Source of the DNA: Siderastrea radians
Taxonomy: Eukaryota; Cnidaria; Anthozoa; Scleractinia; Rhizangiidae
Length of the DNA: 64,000 nucleotides
Reading direction: 5' to 3'
NCBI GenBank assembly: GCA_964017195.1
Contig: OZ024890.1
Coordinates: forward strand, 52,679,841-52,743,840
Made by a program: the position numbers and the translations under genes
Part shown: piece after piece, positions 1 through 14,200 of the stretch
Layout: each line of letters opens with the position of its first letter
How positions within the stretch are numbered: position 1 is the stretch's first letter
The notes under the pieces: generated by a model
Told to the model about the DNA's origin: nothing
The model's input: the letters and a program-made list of their open reading frames with translations, nothing else
Databases searched by the model: none

Positions 1-2892
1 CTTTTTTTTTTTCCGAGAAGCGAGAAAACACTCGCGCGCGAAATCCAGAACAATGTCGGGAGGCGAATAGCAGTTAATATCCCGAGTTTGAGTAGCCAAT
101 CAGAGCGTGCAAAAAAACACTATTCACTGGTTTGGTATTTACTACTCTAAAATAACCATCGTTAGTGTTATCCTGGTACCTGGTAAAGCGGAAAACAAAT
201 TGACAAGAAAAGTTACTTCTTGTGAGAATCTGCACACTACGGTGTGAAAATGAATTTGAACTGCCGCAAGAAAACAAGACTCTAGCACCCCCAGTTAAAG
301 TATTCTGTTCAAAATTTTTGACGAGCCCCTCCGTCGATTTTGCGTAGGAGTAGCCTACCACGCCCCCGAAGACAAACTGGCTGAAGACTTCACCTCAAAA
401 ATTACAAAAATTCGACCAGTTTAAACCTCGTGAAATCGTACCCAAGGTGTTTCAGAGTTAACTTGAGTAAACGCAACCAAAACTTCACTTCTCTCAGTTT
501 TGTCGTATTCTCATTACAACACATGTTAATCTTTGTGAAGAGTCAAAACCCGTGGTTATGACGGCCATTTTGAATGGAGGAAAAAACTCCGTCGCTTATT
601 GCGCAATAAGAAATCTAATGTAAATTACTTTTCCTAGATTCAGCTTAAAGGGAGGCATTTTTTTTGCTGACAAAGCGAAAACATGGCAGTAGAGAAAATC
701 TATTGTAGTGTTGGTTTGCTCCCTTTAATTTGCTTGGTAAAGCAAATAAATGTTTTTAATGAGTCAAGGTTACCAAGCAGGCGAAGTTAAGGTTGTTCAT
801 TAGCTTATTTAGAACATTTTTTTCACTGTTTCACCAGCAAAGGATTAGTAGATTGTCCAGAAAAAAAATTACGGGAAACTGAATAATGTAAAATAATAGT
901 TGATAAATTGAGATATCGGAAGTAGTCGCATAATTTCATATAACCAAATGGTTACCCCAGTCTGTCTACTGTTGGATCAGTCGCCCACTCACTTAACTGA
1001 TAAAAGATACTCCAGATCTTGTTTCGCAACCCCCACTTTTCAAAGGCACAATGTAAGTCGAAAGTGATTCAAAAGTTTGACTTGTGAATGATATAACATG
1101 GGAAAAGTCACAGGTTTTTGACTGTGTTGAGCTCGTTGACGCGTAATATTCATATAAAAACAAACGAGCTTTCTACAAAAAAACTACGCCTTACAATCAG
1201 CAATGTCGCTTTATATATCTACTGGTGAAGAAAAACCAAACATATTTACTGAATCAATTTAAATCATTTTTCGAAAACGAGATCAAAAATTCTTCTGGCA
1301 AAACAATATATTTAACATGGTGTTCAATTGTTTTCACTCCTTCAGAGGAAAACGTTTAATCAATAATTGAAAACTATTGCTAACGCAGTTCCCATTTAAA
1401 CTGTGGTCTCTGAGACATTTCGCCGCATCTTTACAACATTTTCAATGCAAGGAACAGGCTCTTTTTGTTTCTACAAGTAGAAATTTTAATGCCCTATTTT
1501 CTATTCTTTAGACTAATTCTGCCCTTGAAATTCAGGTAATTTGGACTAATTATGCGAGGGGGTCTTGAGATAGCTATTTTCTACTTCCGCCTTGCTCTAC
1601 TTCATTTGACAACAGCGCCCGATTGAAATACATCATATGCCGGATTAAAGTTTCTTGTTAGAATGCTCAAAAGCTACAAAGCGTAAAGCAATAACATATT
1701 TTCCTTTTAATTTTGTCCTTACCTTACTATCCGTTAGATGGTGTCGTAATATAACTTCGTTTTCTCGTATCTTTTAAAATTCAATGAATAGCCGTATTGA
1801 CTTTTCCATCATGAAATAAATCAAATATTCTTCTGGCGCGGTTTACACAAGCTTTCGTTGAATTGGGTTGAGGGCGAAACGAATCCTTCTGATTGGCTGT
1901 GACTATGGCAACAAAGTGCTGAATTGTGTTCGATTTATTTGCCTCATTTTGTGCTTTGGTCATGCAAATCAATGTCAAAATGAAACCAGTGGCAAGGACA
2001 AAGGGATACGATGATTGTTTTTTACGATCTATTAGTAACTAGGCGACATTTTGGAGCTTCTTTTTATGTTAACTGGCTAAAACGTGTGAGGATTTTTATA
2101 GGCTGTAACAACGTTTTTAAAATTACAGTGGAACCTGTTTAATCCGGTCGCCAAAGGGTGCTTTAACGAGGTGTCCATATAACATAAGGAAATAACTGCA
2201 ATAGTTTTTGTTTTGGTAACTGGATGAACTAGCCGTAAAAAAGAAGTGAAAGAACGAAAGGGGGCGGGGGAAGCTGGTTCCACTTTTCTGTTCAAAACAC
2301 AACAGCATTGCAATTAATCTTGGAACTCACTTAGTAACAGAGGTTAACAGAGTATCACTCACTCACTCAACCTCTTCGTGCCGGGTGGCACATAAGGCCT
2401 CAATAGATTATCAGTTACACGAAAATATAATTTATCTCGTTTCATGTCCTGCTGCTGTTGTTGCGTTCTTTTTTCATAACGCTACAGTAACACTTACCTT
2501 TACTACCCTTGGTACAATTACAGTCGACAACAAGCCTACCAAAGTCAGACCAAATCCACTACACTTGATCAGTGTACGACTTACCGACTTTGCAATTATA
2601 TTTGTAGAGAATTTGGTTTAAACATCCTGGTTTTGTGAACATCACCGCCCACTCTATCTGCCCTAATGTGTTTCCCACGCTTCGAGTTGATTTGTCTTGT
2701 TGATTAGGCACCATTCGGATTAAGAGAACTACCAATGTTTATGTAATAACTGTCAGTCGCATCACATCCTCCTATGCCGCCACTTGTTTGCTAATCCAGT
2801 CATTTCCCTTTTAATCGTACTAGTTAATTCTCCCATACATACATCCATTCAATCCTTCCTCTTTCCCCGTCCCCTCCCCCCCTCCCCTCCTC
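1..2892. other. Intergenic, no gene recognised
   Basis: Only short open frames without family resemblance are present. A possible small DNA-transposon remnant with CAGTGGAACC at about 2127 and the inverse GGTTCCACT near 2275 lies here, but its ends are too diverged to place. Confidence 0.5.
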
Positions 2893-3099
2893 CCTCGCTC
2901 ACTCGTTCGCTCGTTCGTTCGTTCGTTTGTTGGGTCGGTCGGTCGGTCGGTCGGTCGGTCGGGCGGTCGGTCGGTCGGTCAGTCGGTCGGTCATTCATTC
3001 ATTCATTCATTCATTCATTCATTCATTCATTCATTCATTCATTCATTCATTCATTCATTCATTCATTCATTCATTCATTCATTCATTCATTCATTCCGT
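2893..3099. repeat. Compound tetranucleotide microsatellite
   Basis: Three adjoining tetranucleotide arrays: CGTT/CGCT from about 2893, GGTC from about 2933, then a long uninterrupted ATTC array from about 2992. The open frames across it (runs of RSVG and FIHS) are products of the repeat, not genes. Confidence 0.95.
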
Positions 3100-3539
3100 C
3101 GTTCACTCACTGCTCTATTCTGTTTGTTGACACTGTTTTGAATGATTCCTAATGTCATCAAACACAGAACTACAAGTAGTTGAACTGGTTGACGAACCAA
3201 AAATTACAGTAACAAATTGAATGAAAAATTTTATGGATGTTTTCAATATACTCTGAAATTTTTTATACCAATCTTTTCACCATACTTTCGCCTGTGTCGC
3301 TGCTATCAATTGTAGAGGGTATATTTCTGTAGTGCTGGATAATTATTTAGCTAATAGCGACAGAATGACGCCGACTGGACGGAGCTCTTCAGCGTCGCGA
3401 TGTGGAGATTTTCTATATGGACACAGGACAGCTTGTCAAAAAGCTGTTGCCTTTGGTCGCACATTTAAGCGCATTTTTTAAAATGTTCTTTCTCAGTAGA
3501 ATATGTTTTCGCTATGTAAATAAATTAAATAAATTAAGT

Positions 3540-5373
3540 GAAGGTTGGCAGGGGAATTAAAATGCAGTTCATGATTAAGAGAGAAAGAGATTTGCCTTAA
3601 ACCGACAGCTGATACAATTAATTGTTTGTCGGTGAAAAACAAACCATTTTAATGATACTTTGAATTCTGAAGCAAGTTCATTGAAAGTTTAATGGTTGAC
3701 GGCACATAAATTTTAACCACTCCAAATGTTACTACTATGCAGCCAAATGTTACGAATATAGTCAGTGGCTAAAATGCGGAAACGAATCCCCTGCTAACAG
3801 TGAAAGAGTTAAATTAATTTTTCCAAAGTGTGTGTTGCATTGTTTTTACAAAGTATCGCTGATATTTCAAGGGAATATTCACCTTTGATCATTAGGCAGT
3901 AAATCACCTCATTAAAATAAAGGCATCAGTTTTATCATGGTCGCAGAAAGGTTGAATATTCTTGATGAGCTTTCTCTATTCTTTCTGTCCATCATTACTT
4001 GGGGGAAGTTTTCGATTTCCTGTAAGAAGAGTTTCTCTGTCAAGTTGTTCAATATATTGATCAATACAAGCAGGCTCAAGTTCTTCGCCCCTGAGGTGGT
4101 TCCAACTGAAACTAGATCCTTTTGCCACTGTTATGCTAGAAATATCAAGATTCTTGTTTGCTACTCCAGCAATGATCAAACTGTCTCTATCTTCTTTTTG
4201 GTGTGGTACTGATACAATGGCAAACAATACCGTACCATGTACTTCTATTAAAATTGGGATAGCTGCCAAGACAAAACAAGTGAACATAAAAACAAAAAAT
4301 ATTACAGGGCTAAGAATTAAGGCAAATATTTAAAAAAAGGTGATGATAGCAGCTTTACGATACTTTTCTCTTTCAATCAAGAAAATATGACGGCTGAAAC
4401 CGGCTACCTTGTTTAATGGAAAAACGCTACAAGACTCTGTCGCCTTCCCCCCCGGCAGAAAAAGCACTTAATCGGCACCCGATAATATTTCAAGGTTGGC
4501 GGGAGAAGATGTAGTTCTTGATTGAGAAAAAAGATTTGCCTTAAAAGCGGCAGTTAATACATTTAATTGTTTATCTACTGTGAAAAACAAACCAATATGA
4601 TACTTTGAACTTCGAAGCATGTTTAAAGATATGTCGTTCGGTCGGCACGTAATTTTCATCCAACGAAAATGTTACTATTAGCCTCAAAGTTAAGCACTGT
4701 CTGCTTAAAACGAGCATGCAAACAAAACCCTTCAGCCTAGCAGTGTAAGAGTTAACGCATTTTTTCCAAATTGTGTGTTGCACTGTTTTGGCAAAATATA
4801 GCTGATATTGTAAGGGAATATTCAGCTTTGAACCTGAGGGTAAATTGCAACATTAAAATGAACCGGCCATTAACTTGTATCATGATCACGGAGAACTCGA
4901 ATATTCTCGATGAGTTTCTCCTCAGTCGTTCTGATTATCCATCACTTGGGGAAGTTCAGGGTTTTTTCTCTCACATTGATCAATATATTAATCGATACAA
5001 GCAGGCTTCAGTCTTCCTGCAATTAGTTGGTTCCTAGAAAATTAGATACTTGTAGAGTGTTATGGCAGCGTAATAAAAATTCTTGTTTGCTACTCCAGCA
5101 ATGCACAACAAAGCCATATTCCTTTCAGTGTGGTAGATACGCCGGAATAATAGTGTCATGTACTTCTTTATTGGGATAGCTGCCAAAAAATGTCAATTCT
5201 AACTGAGATAAGTGATCATGAACATTAAAAACAAAACAACTATTAGGGGCTAAGAAGTCAACTAAATTAATGTGATCGATAGCAATTTGCGATGGTAAAT
5301 CGTTGAAATCGGTATCTGTTTTAGCTACCAGTTGCTGAGTTAAAAACATCAGAAGATTTAGAGGCTTGCTCAC
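3540..5373. repeat. Diverged local tandem duplication, about 0.95-kb offset
   Basis: The stretch from about 3540 to 4330 is found again, diverged, from about 4490 to 5240. Shared landmarks include GATTTGCCTTAAA, TTTAATTGTTT, GTGAAAAACAAACC, a TATTCT-GATGAG segment and GATCAATATATT. On the minus strand, first-copy positions 3976-4287 keep a 103-codon frame that is broken in the second copy. No known domain is recognised; this may be a decayed gene fragment or a transposon. Confidence 0.6.
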
Positions 5374-5816
5374 AAGTCGAGCTCAGAGTCTTTTTTTTCT
5401 CGGAAGCACGATTTCGGGAAGCGAAGGACTTTTGCGAAAGTCTACAGAAGATTCTTTCAGCCTGTTCTCCCCCCCACCCCACCCACGACAACTTGACGTT
5501 CAGTGGTAGCCTGTGTGGGGAGGGGTTGGCTTGGGGCTAAAGAACCGTAAGGCTTGTAGGTCCGATTTTCACAAAAAAAAATTTAAAAACTTTTCCGATC
5601 CGGTCGTTAGGGTAGCTTATGGCAGGGCAGTTTAAATTTTGTCGTTACGCCACTGGTGAGGGTAGTTCTCTAAGAATTAAGTCTGATCACCGCCTTGTTT
5701 ACTGAAGCCTAGCATGTATAATTTATGACGACACTCATTTAACTTTTCCAAAATGAATCATTAACAGTTATTAATCACTAATTACGGCGATCTTTTGTTA
5801 TTACAAGTGCGCATAG

Positions 5817-6430
5817 ACACCTTTAAGTGCGGGAAATAATACTTTGTTGAGTATGGTTTCGTGAGTGAGTGTTTTTCTTCCGCGATAACTGCTTTCATTT
5901 TCAAAGATGGGCACAATAGTTAAGAAAAGAAAACCAGCTTAAATATAATAAGAACTGAAAGACGAAAATTTCTAAAAGAGTTTAGAAAAAAAGATTTTAG
6001 AATTTCCAGTGTGTGGCATCCGGTGTGTGCACAGACACCTTTAAGTGCGGGAAATAATACTTTATCAACGGTTTGGTTTCGTGAGTGAGTGTTTTTCTTC
6101 CGCGATAACTGCTTTCATTTTCAAAGATGGGCACAATAGTTAAGAAAAGAAAACCAGCTTAAATATAACAAGAACTGAAAGACAAAAATTTCTAAAAGAT
6201 TTTAGAAAAAAAGATTTTGAATTTCCAGTGTGTGGCATCCGGTGTGTGCACAGACACCTTTAAGTGCGGGAAATAATACTTTGTCAAGTTTGGCTTCGTG
6301 AGTGTGTGTTTGTCTTTCGTGATCATTGTTTTCAGAGATGGACGCAGTAGTTTAGAAAAGAAAACGAGATCAAATCCTGAAAAAGAAAAAGAAGATTCAA
6401 AGAGATTTTCCAAGTTTCAGTGTGTCATAC
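5817..6430. repeat. Tandem repeat, about 218-bp unit, 2.8 copies
   Basis: Units starting with GACACCTTTAAGTGCGGG occur at 5817, 6034 and 6253. The first two are nearly identical over their full length; the third diverges after about 100 bases. No coding capacity is evident. Confidence 0.9.
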
Positions 6431-8141
6431 GCAAACGTTTTGATGCGGCTTTTTCTCATTCTAAATGAATACAATTTTCGTGATCTTTAAATAATCAGGA
6501 GACGGATTCAATAGATACTAATGTATCTCTCGTTCTTAAATAAGCCCGAAACTTGTATTGCTAATGAAAGTTTAAATGTACTGGGAAACCGCTGTCAAAA
6601 TAGTAATAAATCGAACAAAAGCAAGGAATTTGTAAAATCAGTGGCGTGAACACCAGTGATATAGGTTCTGTAGGCTTAGTTTGTAAACACTTTTAACGCC
6701 GAACTCAAAAAACGAGAAAGAAGATGAACTTATCGTATTTTGTTAACCTTAGTCTGCAATTAATGTTTTCAGTATAAACTAAACATTATAATTTCTAGAA
6801 AAGTATAAGCTGGAACCTTCCTAGATGTTTCTATTACCATTGTCATGAGACGGAAATATTATGAAAGCCAACATTTATAATTCGTGAAAAATCATAAATA
6901 TTCAGTCGCGGGATAAATCCCTAAGAAAATCCAATGCGGCAATATGTTAACCCAGACAAAAATGATTTCAAAACCACTAGCAGAGTTAGCAAAAACAATA
7001 GGCGTTGTGGTTTTCGGTCGATAATTATTTTAAGGCAAAGAATATCCCAGAAAAAAGATTTGAACTAAATTTAGCAAGTACATGTAGAAACAATTTAAAA
7101 TCCCTTTGGCTGCAGATCACAAGTTATCTTTTTTTCTGGTTTACGCTTACCGAGGAATTTAAGGACGAGTACTGTAGCTACTGATGAGTTCATCGTTCCC
7201 AATCATCTTATTCTTAAAAGTTTGAAAACAATTGTTAATCACTCTAGACAATTGCAAACTTACGTTTCTTAGACAGTAATAATATAATGGAATTTTAAGT
7301 TGTCCTCTGCGAAGTAATATGTTGACTCCATAATTAGGCTTTAAAGAAGTTAGTATTGAAATCTAACCAAAACTACGTAAACACAGCTACGTAAATCCGC
7401 ACAACTGTACCACAAAAATCATTCAATTAGCAAAAGTGGGTTTTTAGTAATGTCATCATATACGACCGGAACGTCCCTGATTAAACGAGCGCCGAAAACT
7501 TAACTTAATGGTATTTCTTGAAAGTTTTTAATCCACAAGTCGATGTGAAATAATTGTGGTGAATCCTTCGTCACTGTTTCAACTTTATTTTGTTACGTTT
7601 GATGAGTTTTAAGTCGATAATTTCTTGGCATAAGTCACTTAAGAACTTAGTAATCATTTCCATTTAAGGGCATTCCCTAGAAATTAACTTGTCGGTTACC
7701 GCTGATTAAAACAATATTTTCCACTGGCCCAAATGCCAATTCACACCACAACTTCCTCTAGCCTACTCGAAGGAAGTAGGCCTACAAAGAAGGTGTCGGT
7801 CATTTTGAATTTCCGTATGTTTTTGAAACTCCGCAATGCATAATTAGACCTTACTCTATATTGTCATTCTTAAAATAAATGGTTCCCTTAAGTCTGCTTT
7901 TCGCTGTATATTCGCCCCCCAAATGTTATATTAATCATGCGCTCGGGTAATGTCTCTGACGCGTGTTCTACATCCGAAGTAATCCCCCGGTTCATTTCAG
8001 TGGTGACATGGTTGAGGTAACGCGCGCGAAACCAAATGAACCATTTCACCGCCTTGTTTGGTAGCATTTTTCTTCGGAAAAAACTCTGTGTGATTTTTTT
8101 GTCATGTGTTCAGTGACTTGCAACGCCTTCCAGCCGCAAGG
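6431..8141. other. Upstream region of the synaptotagmin gene
   Basis: No gene or repeat is recognised. It should hold the promoter and 5' UTR of the gene whose first coding exon starts at 8142, but no core promoter element is clear enough to place. Confidence 0.4.
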
Positions 8142-8205
8142 ATGACCATAATTAACAGATATACGGACGATTTTTCTCCAGCGATGAGACTGAAGAATTT
8201 CCCCT
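8142..8205 (+). CDS. Synaptotagmin exon 1 (start codon)
   Basis: The ATG at 8142 opens 21 codons plus one base, followed by a strong donor, T|GTAAGTAT. Upstream in this frame there is a GTG but no ATG. The remaining base T joins exon 2 to give Tyr22. Confidence 0.7.
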
Positions 8206-11200
8206 GTAAGTATACGCAAAATATCACGAAGAAATCCTCGCTCTTCTTTATCGCTTCGTGTCGGAACTGTTTGCAGGTTTTTGGCACTTTAAGGGATTTA
8301 TTTGTTAAGGTACCTTAACTAATTACGTTTTGTCTTGATAAAGCATTTAAGAAATCGGCTGAGTTGTCAAAGTATCATAGAACTCTAACCATAAACTTTT
8401 AACGAATGTTGAGTTCAGTCATCTACGTCAACTCAACGCCATTAATCATCGCATGAAAACTAAATTATCTCGCTTTTTCGACGAGTGCCAGAGAAATTAT
8501 CAGTGTCCAACTTCAAACAAATTACAAAGATTAATTTTCATCATGCTATTTCTCTTTTTTTAGATACCGCAAATACTAGTTTTGCTTATTTCTCAACGGG
8601 TGCAAGCGTTGCAAAGGACACGGAACCTCCACGATGGGGTAAGAAGGTTTATACATTACATAGTAGATATCAGTAAATTTTAAGTACGTCAACAAGGTTC
8701 TTTTCTGCTCTCGAAACTGCGCTGAAAGTTTATATTTTACCCTCCGAAACTGCGCTGAAAGTTCATATTTGTCGTGACATCATTTCGGGACAAAATAGAA
8801 TTTAGAAGGCAGTGTTATTTATTTTTGGCGTCAGATGATTTTGTAAAACTAAAAAAGGCATTATTACTATAGCACGTTTTCGTTCTTTATGATTAGTTTC
8901 TGGAATAGTTTAATTTGAAAAAAAAGTATTAAAAAATTACTGGAGCTTACAAGACGATGGAGAGTAGCTTATAAACATTCTTTGGAAAAGTTTAGCTCAC
9001 GTTGAGAACAGCGAAAAGGTCGTCCTGTATTATTAAGTGAATTTTTGAGCAAATACCCGTGAATTTTTTTTACAATTGTGTTTATCAGTGTTCAAAGTTC
9101 TTTCCTCCGAGTCTGGGGGGCAAAAAAATAAATAAGATTGATACTGGTTGTTAAAGAAAAAAGCCTTTCTTTGATCCTCTTTCCCTTCTTTTATTCTCTT
9201 TGAATTCAACCTCGATCGAATTTAATGTATTGGAATTGCTCAATTAACAACACTAATTAGATTCTAGTAATAACTGATATCATTTCAGGTATATTTTTGT
9301 TCATCAATATCGTGCCTTATCTTCTACCTGCTCGAGACAACTCAAATGATCTATGATAGATAACGTGATGAGAATTATAGTAAATGAACCAGTTAACTAC
9401 AAGTTTAGTTTAGTCTGGCAGCGCGTGGGATTAAACACCGTCAAGTTTACTTGTCGTTAGTTAGTTATATTGAAGTTTAAGTGTGTTCTTTATGATACGT
9501 CATGCGTTGCAAAACAGAAACCACTGGATATTTTAGTCTCAGATCAGTAAACTTTTGTTGTATTAGCATAAAAATGAATACAGCAGGTTTCATAGGTATT
9601 TCTTAGATTTCGTTTGCTCGTTTGCTCAACTGTCTAGGAGAGAAAGGAATTTCTGCCATTTCTTGCTTTCCTTCCCCTGAAATGTTGAGCTTTAAAAATA
9701 AATATTTATGACATTCTGAAGGTCAATATTGGTGTATTATTATTAGTTACAGATGAAAATAGTTTCTAACTCTAAAGGAAGAGACTAGGTGAACAGTTTA
9801 GGTAGAACGAAGGGGTTATAAGCCCTCGGTTCGCAATGTTCGTAAAACTATTGAAAATTTTCAGGCTGTGATTTTTCACTGCTGTAAGGTCTTATTGGCA
9901 GTGAATGTTGCTTACACTAACACAAGAATGCAAGAATTCTTGAACTCTTACAAGAATGAATTATAACTCTTAAAAACTATGTAAATGCGTCAAGTGGTTT
10001 TATTTGGTGCATGACGCCTTAAGGTTCTTTTTTTTTCATTATTAAAACGTTTAGCTTCGGTATTACAGGAAATGTTTCGTCATTCCTCACTTATAGAAAA
10101 TTAGTGAAAATAAATGTAGTCGAATGTAGCGACACATCTGTCTCGAAAAAATATATATATCTATAATAGGCAAGTTTAATAGGGATTATTGTCGATAACG
10201 TAACACAGGTTTCAGTAAGCTTAGCCTCTTTTCGCTGACACAATTCCTGGCCCCCTTTAAATTTTTACTCGGTTTTAACCGACAAAAGAAGATGAAAAAT
10301 TAGTAGAGAACCACAATTTTAAAACAATGTTTTCGACAAACGTCCGACATGGGGTGGAAGATATTGCTAAGTAAATTTATAGTGTTACTAACTCAAGTAT
10401 TGATTAGACGATTTGTTGCACATGTGTCCTAATGCAAAAGATTTTGCACTATCTTTTTCCTTAAATACGGAAGGCAAAGCTCTAAGATCTCGAAATAGTA
10501 TGTTTCCGCCTATTGCGAGGTGGAAGTCTGAAGCTGTTTCTCTGTTTTGACATACAAACGATACCCGGAAATCATGACTTTAAACCAGTCAATGACGTCT
10601 CTGATGTTCCTGTTTTATAGACTGTCTAAATAGGGAAAGTTTATTTCTGTTTCATTGCTCAAGCCAATCCTGACCTGCCCTTTTTCCGTTTCCCGCGCTT
10701 AGCACCGGGTGCAGGTTTTCCCGCGCTTGGCGGGCAGGCACGTGGTGGATGTTCTTGCCTCGTGTTCTGATTGTTTAGTTGCGGATTCAGATATGATTAT
10801 TTGCTTCTTTTGGTTTGAAAGGAAGTCTTTAATTCAAAGAATATTAAGATTCGAAGAAGAGCTATTTGTTCGAAGAAAACCGAACCGAAATATAGTATTA
10901 ATTTACGACTACCCGTTCAGATGTGTTTGTACGATAGTTTCTAAATATAGCTCCGTTGTCTATGAAGAGTCCCAACAACCATCTTACAGCAATTTTTTTC
11001 ATCTTTTATTTTTTTGCAGTATTTGTTCTCATAGCTGTGGCCGGAGGGCTTCTCTTTGGAGTAGTTACCCTTTTATTTATATGTCGTGTGCGTTCCCGAT
11101 ACAAGCAGGAGAAGGAGAAAGAGAACAAAGTGGCTCGCGTGTCATTCAAGATACCGCCGCCTAGAATGGACGAATGCGCAATCACAACACAAACCAGATT

Positions 11201-14200
11201 TCCACAGCAAGAGCAAGAAGAGTTGGAGTACTGCTATCTGGATCCCGAGATTTACAGGTGAGACTGCGTTCTTACTGATCAGTGATTGGGAGACTGAACC
11301 TCGTTCCCAGTCTCTTTGGCTTAGGCAATCCAAGATGGCGACAAACTTTAAAAGGGGTGACTGTGTAGCGCTTGTAAATATTATGAGATTGTAAAGATGA
11401 AAATTATATAAAGCGCTTGAAAATTTTCATCTTAATTTTCATGCGCTTTAGATAATTTACATTTTTACAATCCAAGATGGCGGCCCCTTTGCCCCGAGTT
11501 GCCTCCATCTTGGGTTGCCTCATCCCCTGGAAACAAGGATGGAGAGTCTCCCTTTTGACCCTGAACAATAAGAACAAAGGTTTCAGAAATACACTTGCCT
11601 CAAAAAAGGTGAAGAAGGTATTTTTTGTATCCTTACACAAATATGGATGGAGATGTGTAGTAATGGCTGCAGATAAAGATCTACTCAACCTGTTTATATT
11701 ACGCGTGTACTAACTCTCTGAAAGCTAAGTAGGTTTTGTTTGTAAAAGGTTTTATTCAATTTCTTAAGATTTTAAAAAAAATTCTAAAATCAAAGAAAAT
11801 GATTGAAAGTTTTAGTCTAACAAAGTAGATTTTGCTTGCGGCGAAAGAAAATTTACTTACTTAAGTGATCCAAGAATTTGACTTCTGACGCGACAGAGAA
11901 AAGCAAAGGAGGCAGTGATAGTGAAGAGAACAGTCACGTGTTGTTAATTTTGATAATAAAACACTACTGAAAGGAGGAAAAGCAAGGATCAGTTTGCCCG
12001 GTTGTTCAAAGCAGGGTCAAAGTAACCTCTCGGGATTAGCGTTAATTTTGGGTTTGCTTTCATGGCTTAACGACATGGATTCCTGTAAATTATTTTGCTT
12101 TGCAATTTGACTTTGGGCTGCTTTCGAAATGTCTTAAACTAGCGCAGGAAATTCCTTCAACGAAGAGAAACTTAAACCTTGGGCAAATTTTAATCCAGGC
12201 TTAGCGTTAATCGGCTTTCGAAGAACCGGGCCCTGAACAGTTTATGAAACTTAATAAGTCCCTCAACTTTCTCGATGTCTTCTTGTTTTCTTTCTTTTAG
12301 AGAAGAAGAAAAAGAGGAAGGATCACCATTCATGGGCTCAGCAAAACTTTGTTTTTCTTTGCGCTACGACAAACTCAGTGAAGAACTACTGGTTTGTCTC
12401 ATTCGAGCCACTCGCCTAACACCGATAGGCGAGAATGTCACTGTTACACCGTACGTCAAAATCTTTCTCCTTCCAGACAAGAAACGCAAAGTGCAGTCCA
12501 GCGTTCAAAGAAGAACGTCCAATCCTCAGTTCTTTGAAGATTTTGTATTTTGTGTGCCACCCGAAGACTTACCAAACAGAACTCTGGAATTCACTGTTTG
12601 CGAATTCGACCGATTTTCCCGCCAACAGGTTATTGGTCACGTGATGTATCCTCTGAAAGGTGTGAATGTTCTGGAGTCACCTACGGGAACCGGGGAGATC
12701 TGGGCCAACATAAGCAACCAAGATTTTCAGGTTGGTCGATAATTTTGGTTTAAGCAAGCCCAATAAATCAGGATATCGATCTGCAACGCACTTTTCCCTC
12801 GCCCCCTCCCCCCCCCACTCTACCCCTCATCTGGCTGCTTTTTACCGGTGAAGCGACTGTTGATTCGTGAACGCAACTGAACCAGCTCACACTGATGACT
12901 TCTATGCAGAACCAAACAACACATCTAAAAACTAGAGTTCGTCAGGAAAGTGACTCATGGTGGTATGACAAAAGATAAAAAATGTCTGGTTTATATTGGC
13001 CTAAAGAAGTGCTGTTTGAATATGATTTAAGTGGTGGAAACAAATTTCAAACAAATGAACGTCAACCTGACGAATACAAAACACAACTATTGGTATTGCT
13101 TTGAGAGGCGTTAGAGCAAGGAATTTTGCGTTCACTCATTAGGGTACGTTTTCGCGACGTATCCTCTGGTTTAAATGCTGAATTTTATCGAAATGCATCT
13201 GGGATCCAAACATTAGTAGACTGAATCCTTTATGCAAATATTATCTTTGCTACATCCACAAATTGAAGGCTTTTTCATTTTTTGCAGTTGTTCTAAAAAA
13301 TAGTGAATATCATAGACGCCAATATCTCAGTCTACGTCAGCAAGTTGTGTTCGAGACAAAATGCGTCATTGACTGAAAAGTAGATCACACGGGTTGATTA
13401 CATGACAACAGTTCGACTCAGGCCGGTTCAAACTCAGAGCGGTACCAGAGGAGTGATTACATGAGACCGGTATTACAAGCACCCAATCGGACCGACACGG
13501 GGTGAAATTGGCTCGTTCCCACGTCAATCTTTGTTTCTGGCTACGAAAGACCGATTCGGAAATTCATTTCAAAAGGATTCATTTCAGACCGCTATGACTC
13601 AGTTACCGATCACACGAGAAACACTTCCTGTTCCGGTCTGACTCCTAGAATGAGCCAAGACGGGTTGAGGCGGATTTTTGATGTACTGTCATATACTGTA
13701 ACATAGATTGTTTTGTCTGGGAGCCGATCTGAAACAATTGGTGCCGTTCTCAGTTCGCACCAGAGTCTTGTAACCTCCAACTAACCAATACTTCGCCGAG
13801 TGATCTACACGTTTAGTTTTAAAGATATCAGTATGGCGTAAGCAAAAGCGTAAAATGTAAGCTGTTATTTCATTTCTATCTTACCCAATTGTATCCAATT
13901 TTCGTACTCTCTGTAATCTCGTGACATTTTTTTGCTTTTTTTTGGTAACATTTCATCTTAACTCTCGTTATAAAAATGCTTCTTGAAAATTGAATTTGTT
14001 TTGTTTTCTTCAAGGAGAGAGTTGATAAGGGAGAATTGCTGTTTTCCCTTCAGTTTCTACCCACGTCATGTAGACTGACAATAGCCGTCCTCAAAGCAAA
14101 AGATTTGAAGTTTAACGGAGAGGACACAGATTTGGGTGAGTATGCCATTGAGCAAAACCTCTCAGGGGGTTCCTTGGCATTCTGGTATCACGAACACTCA

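Noticed and set aside
2784..3152. 122-codon frame with RSVG and FIHS repeats
   Set aside because: It is the translation of tetranucleotide microsatellites.
10709..11164. 151-codon frame overlapping synaptotagmin exon 3
   Set aside because: It is in a different frame from the membrane segment and has no recognisable domain.
11320..11713. Open frames starting at ATGGCGGCCCC in intron 3
   Set aside because: They lie in a palindromic, repeat-like stretch (inverse copies of ATTGTAAA-GCGCTT and of CCAAGATGG) and show no domain.
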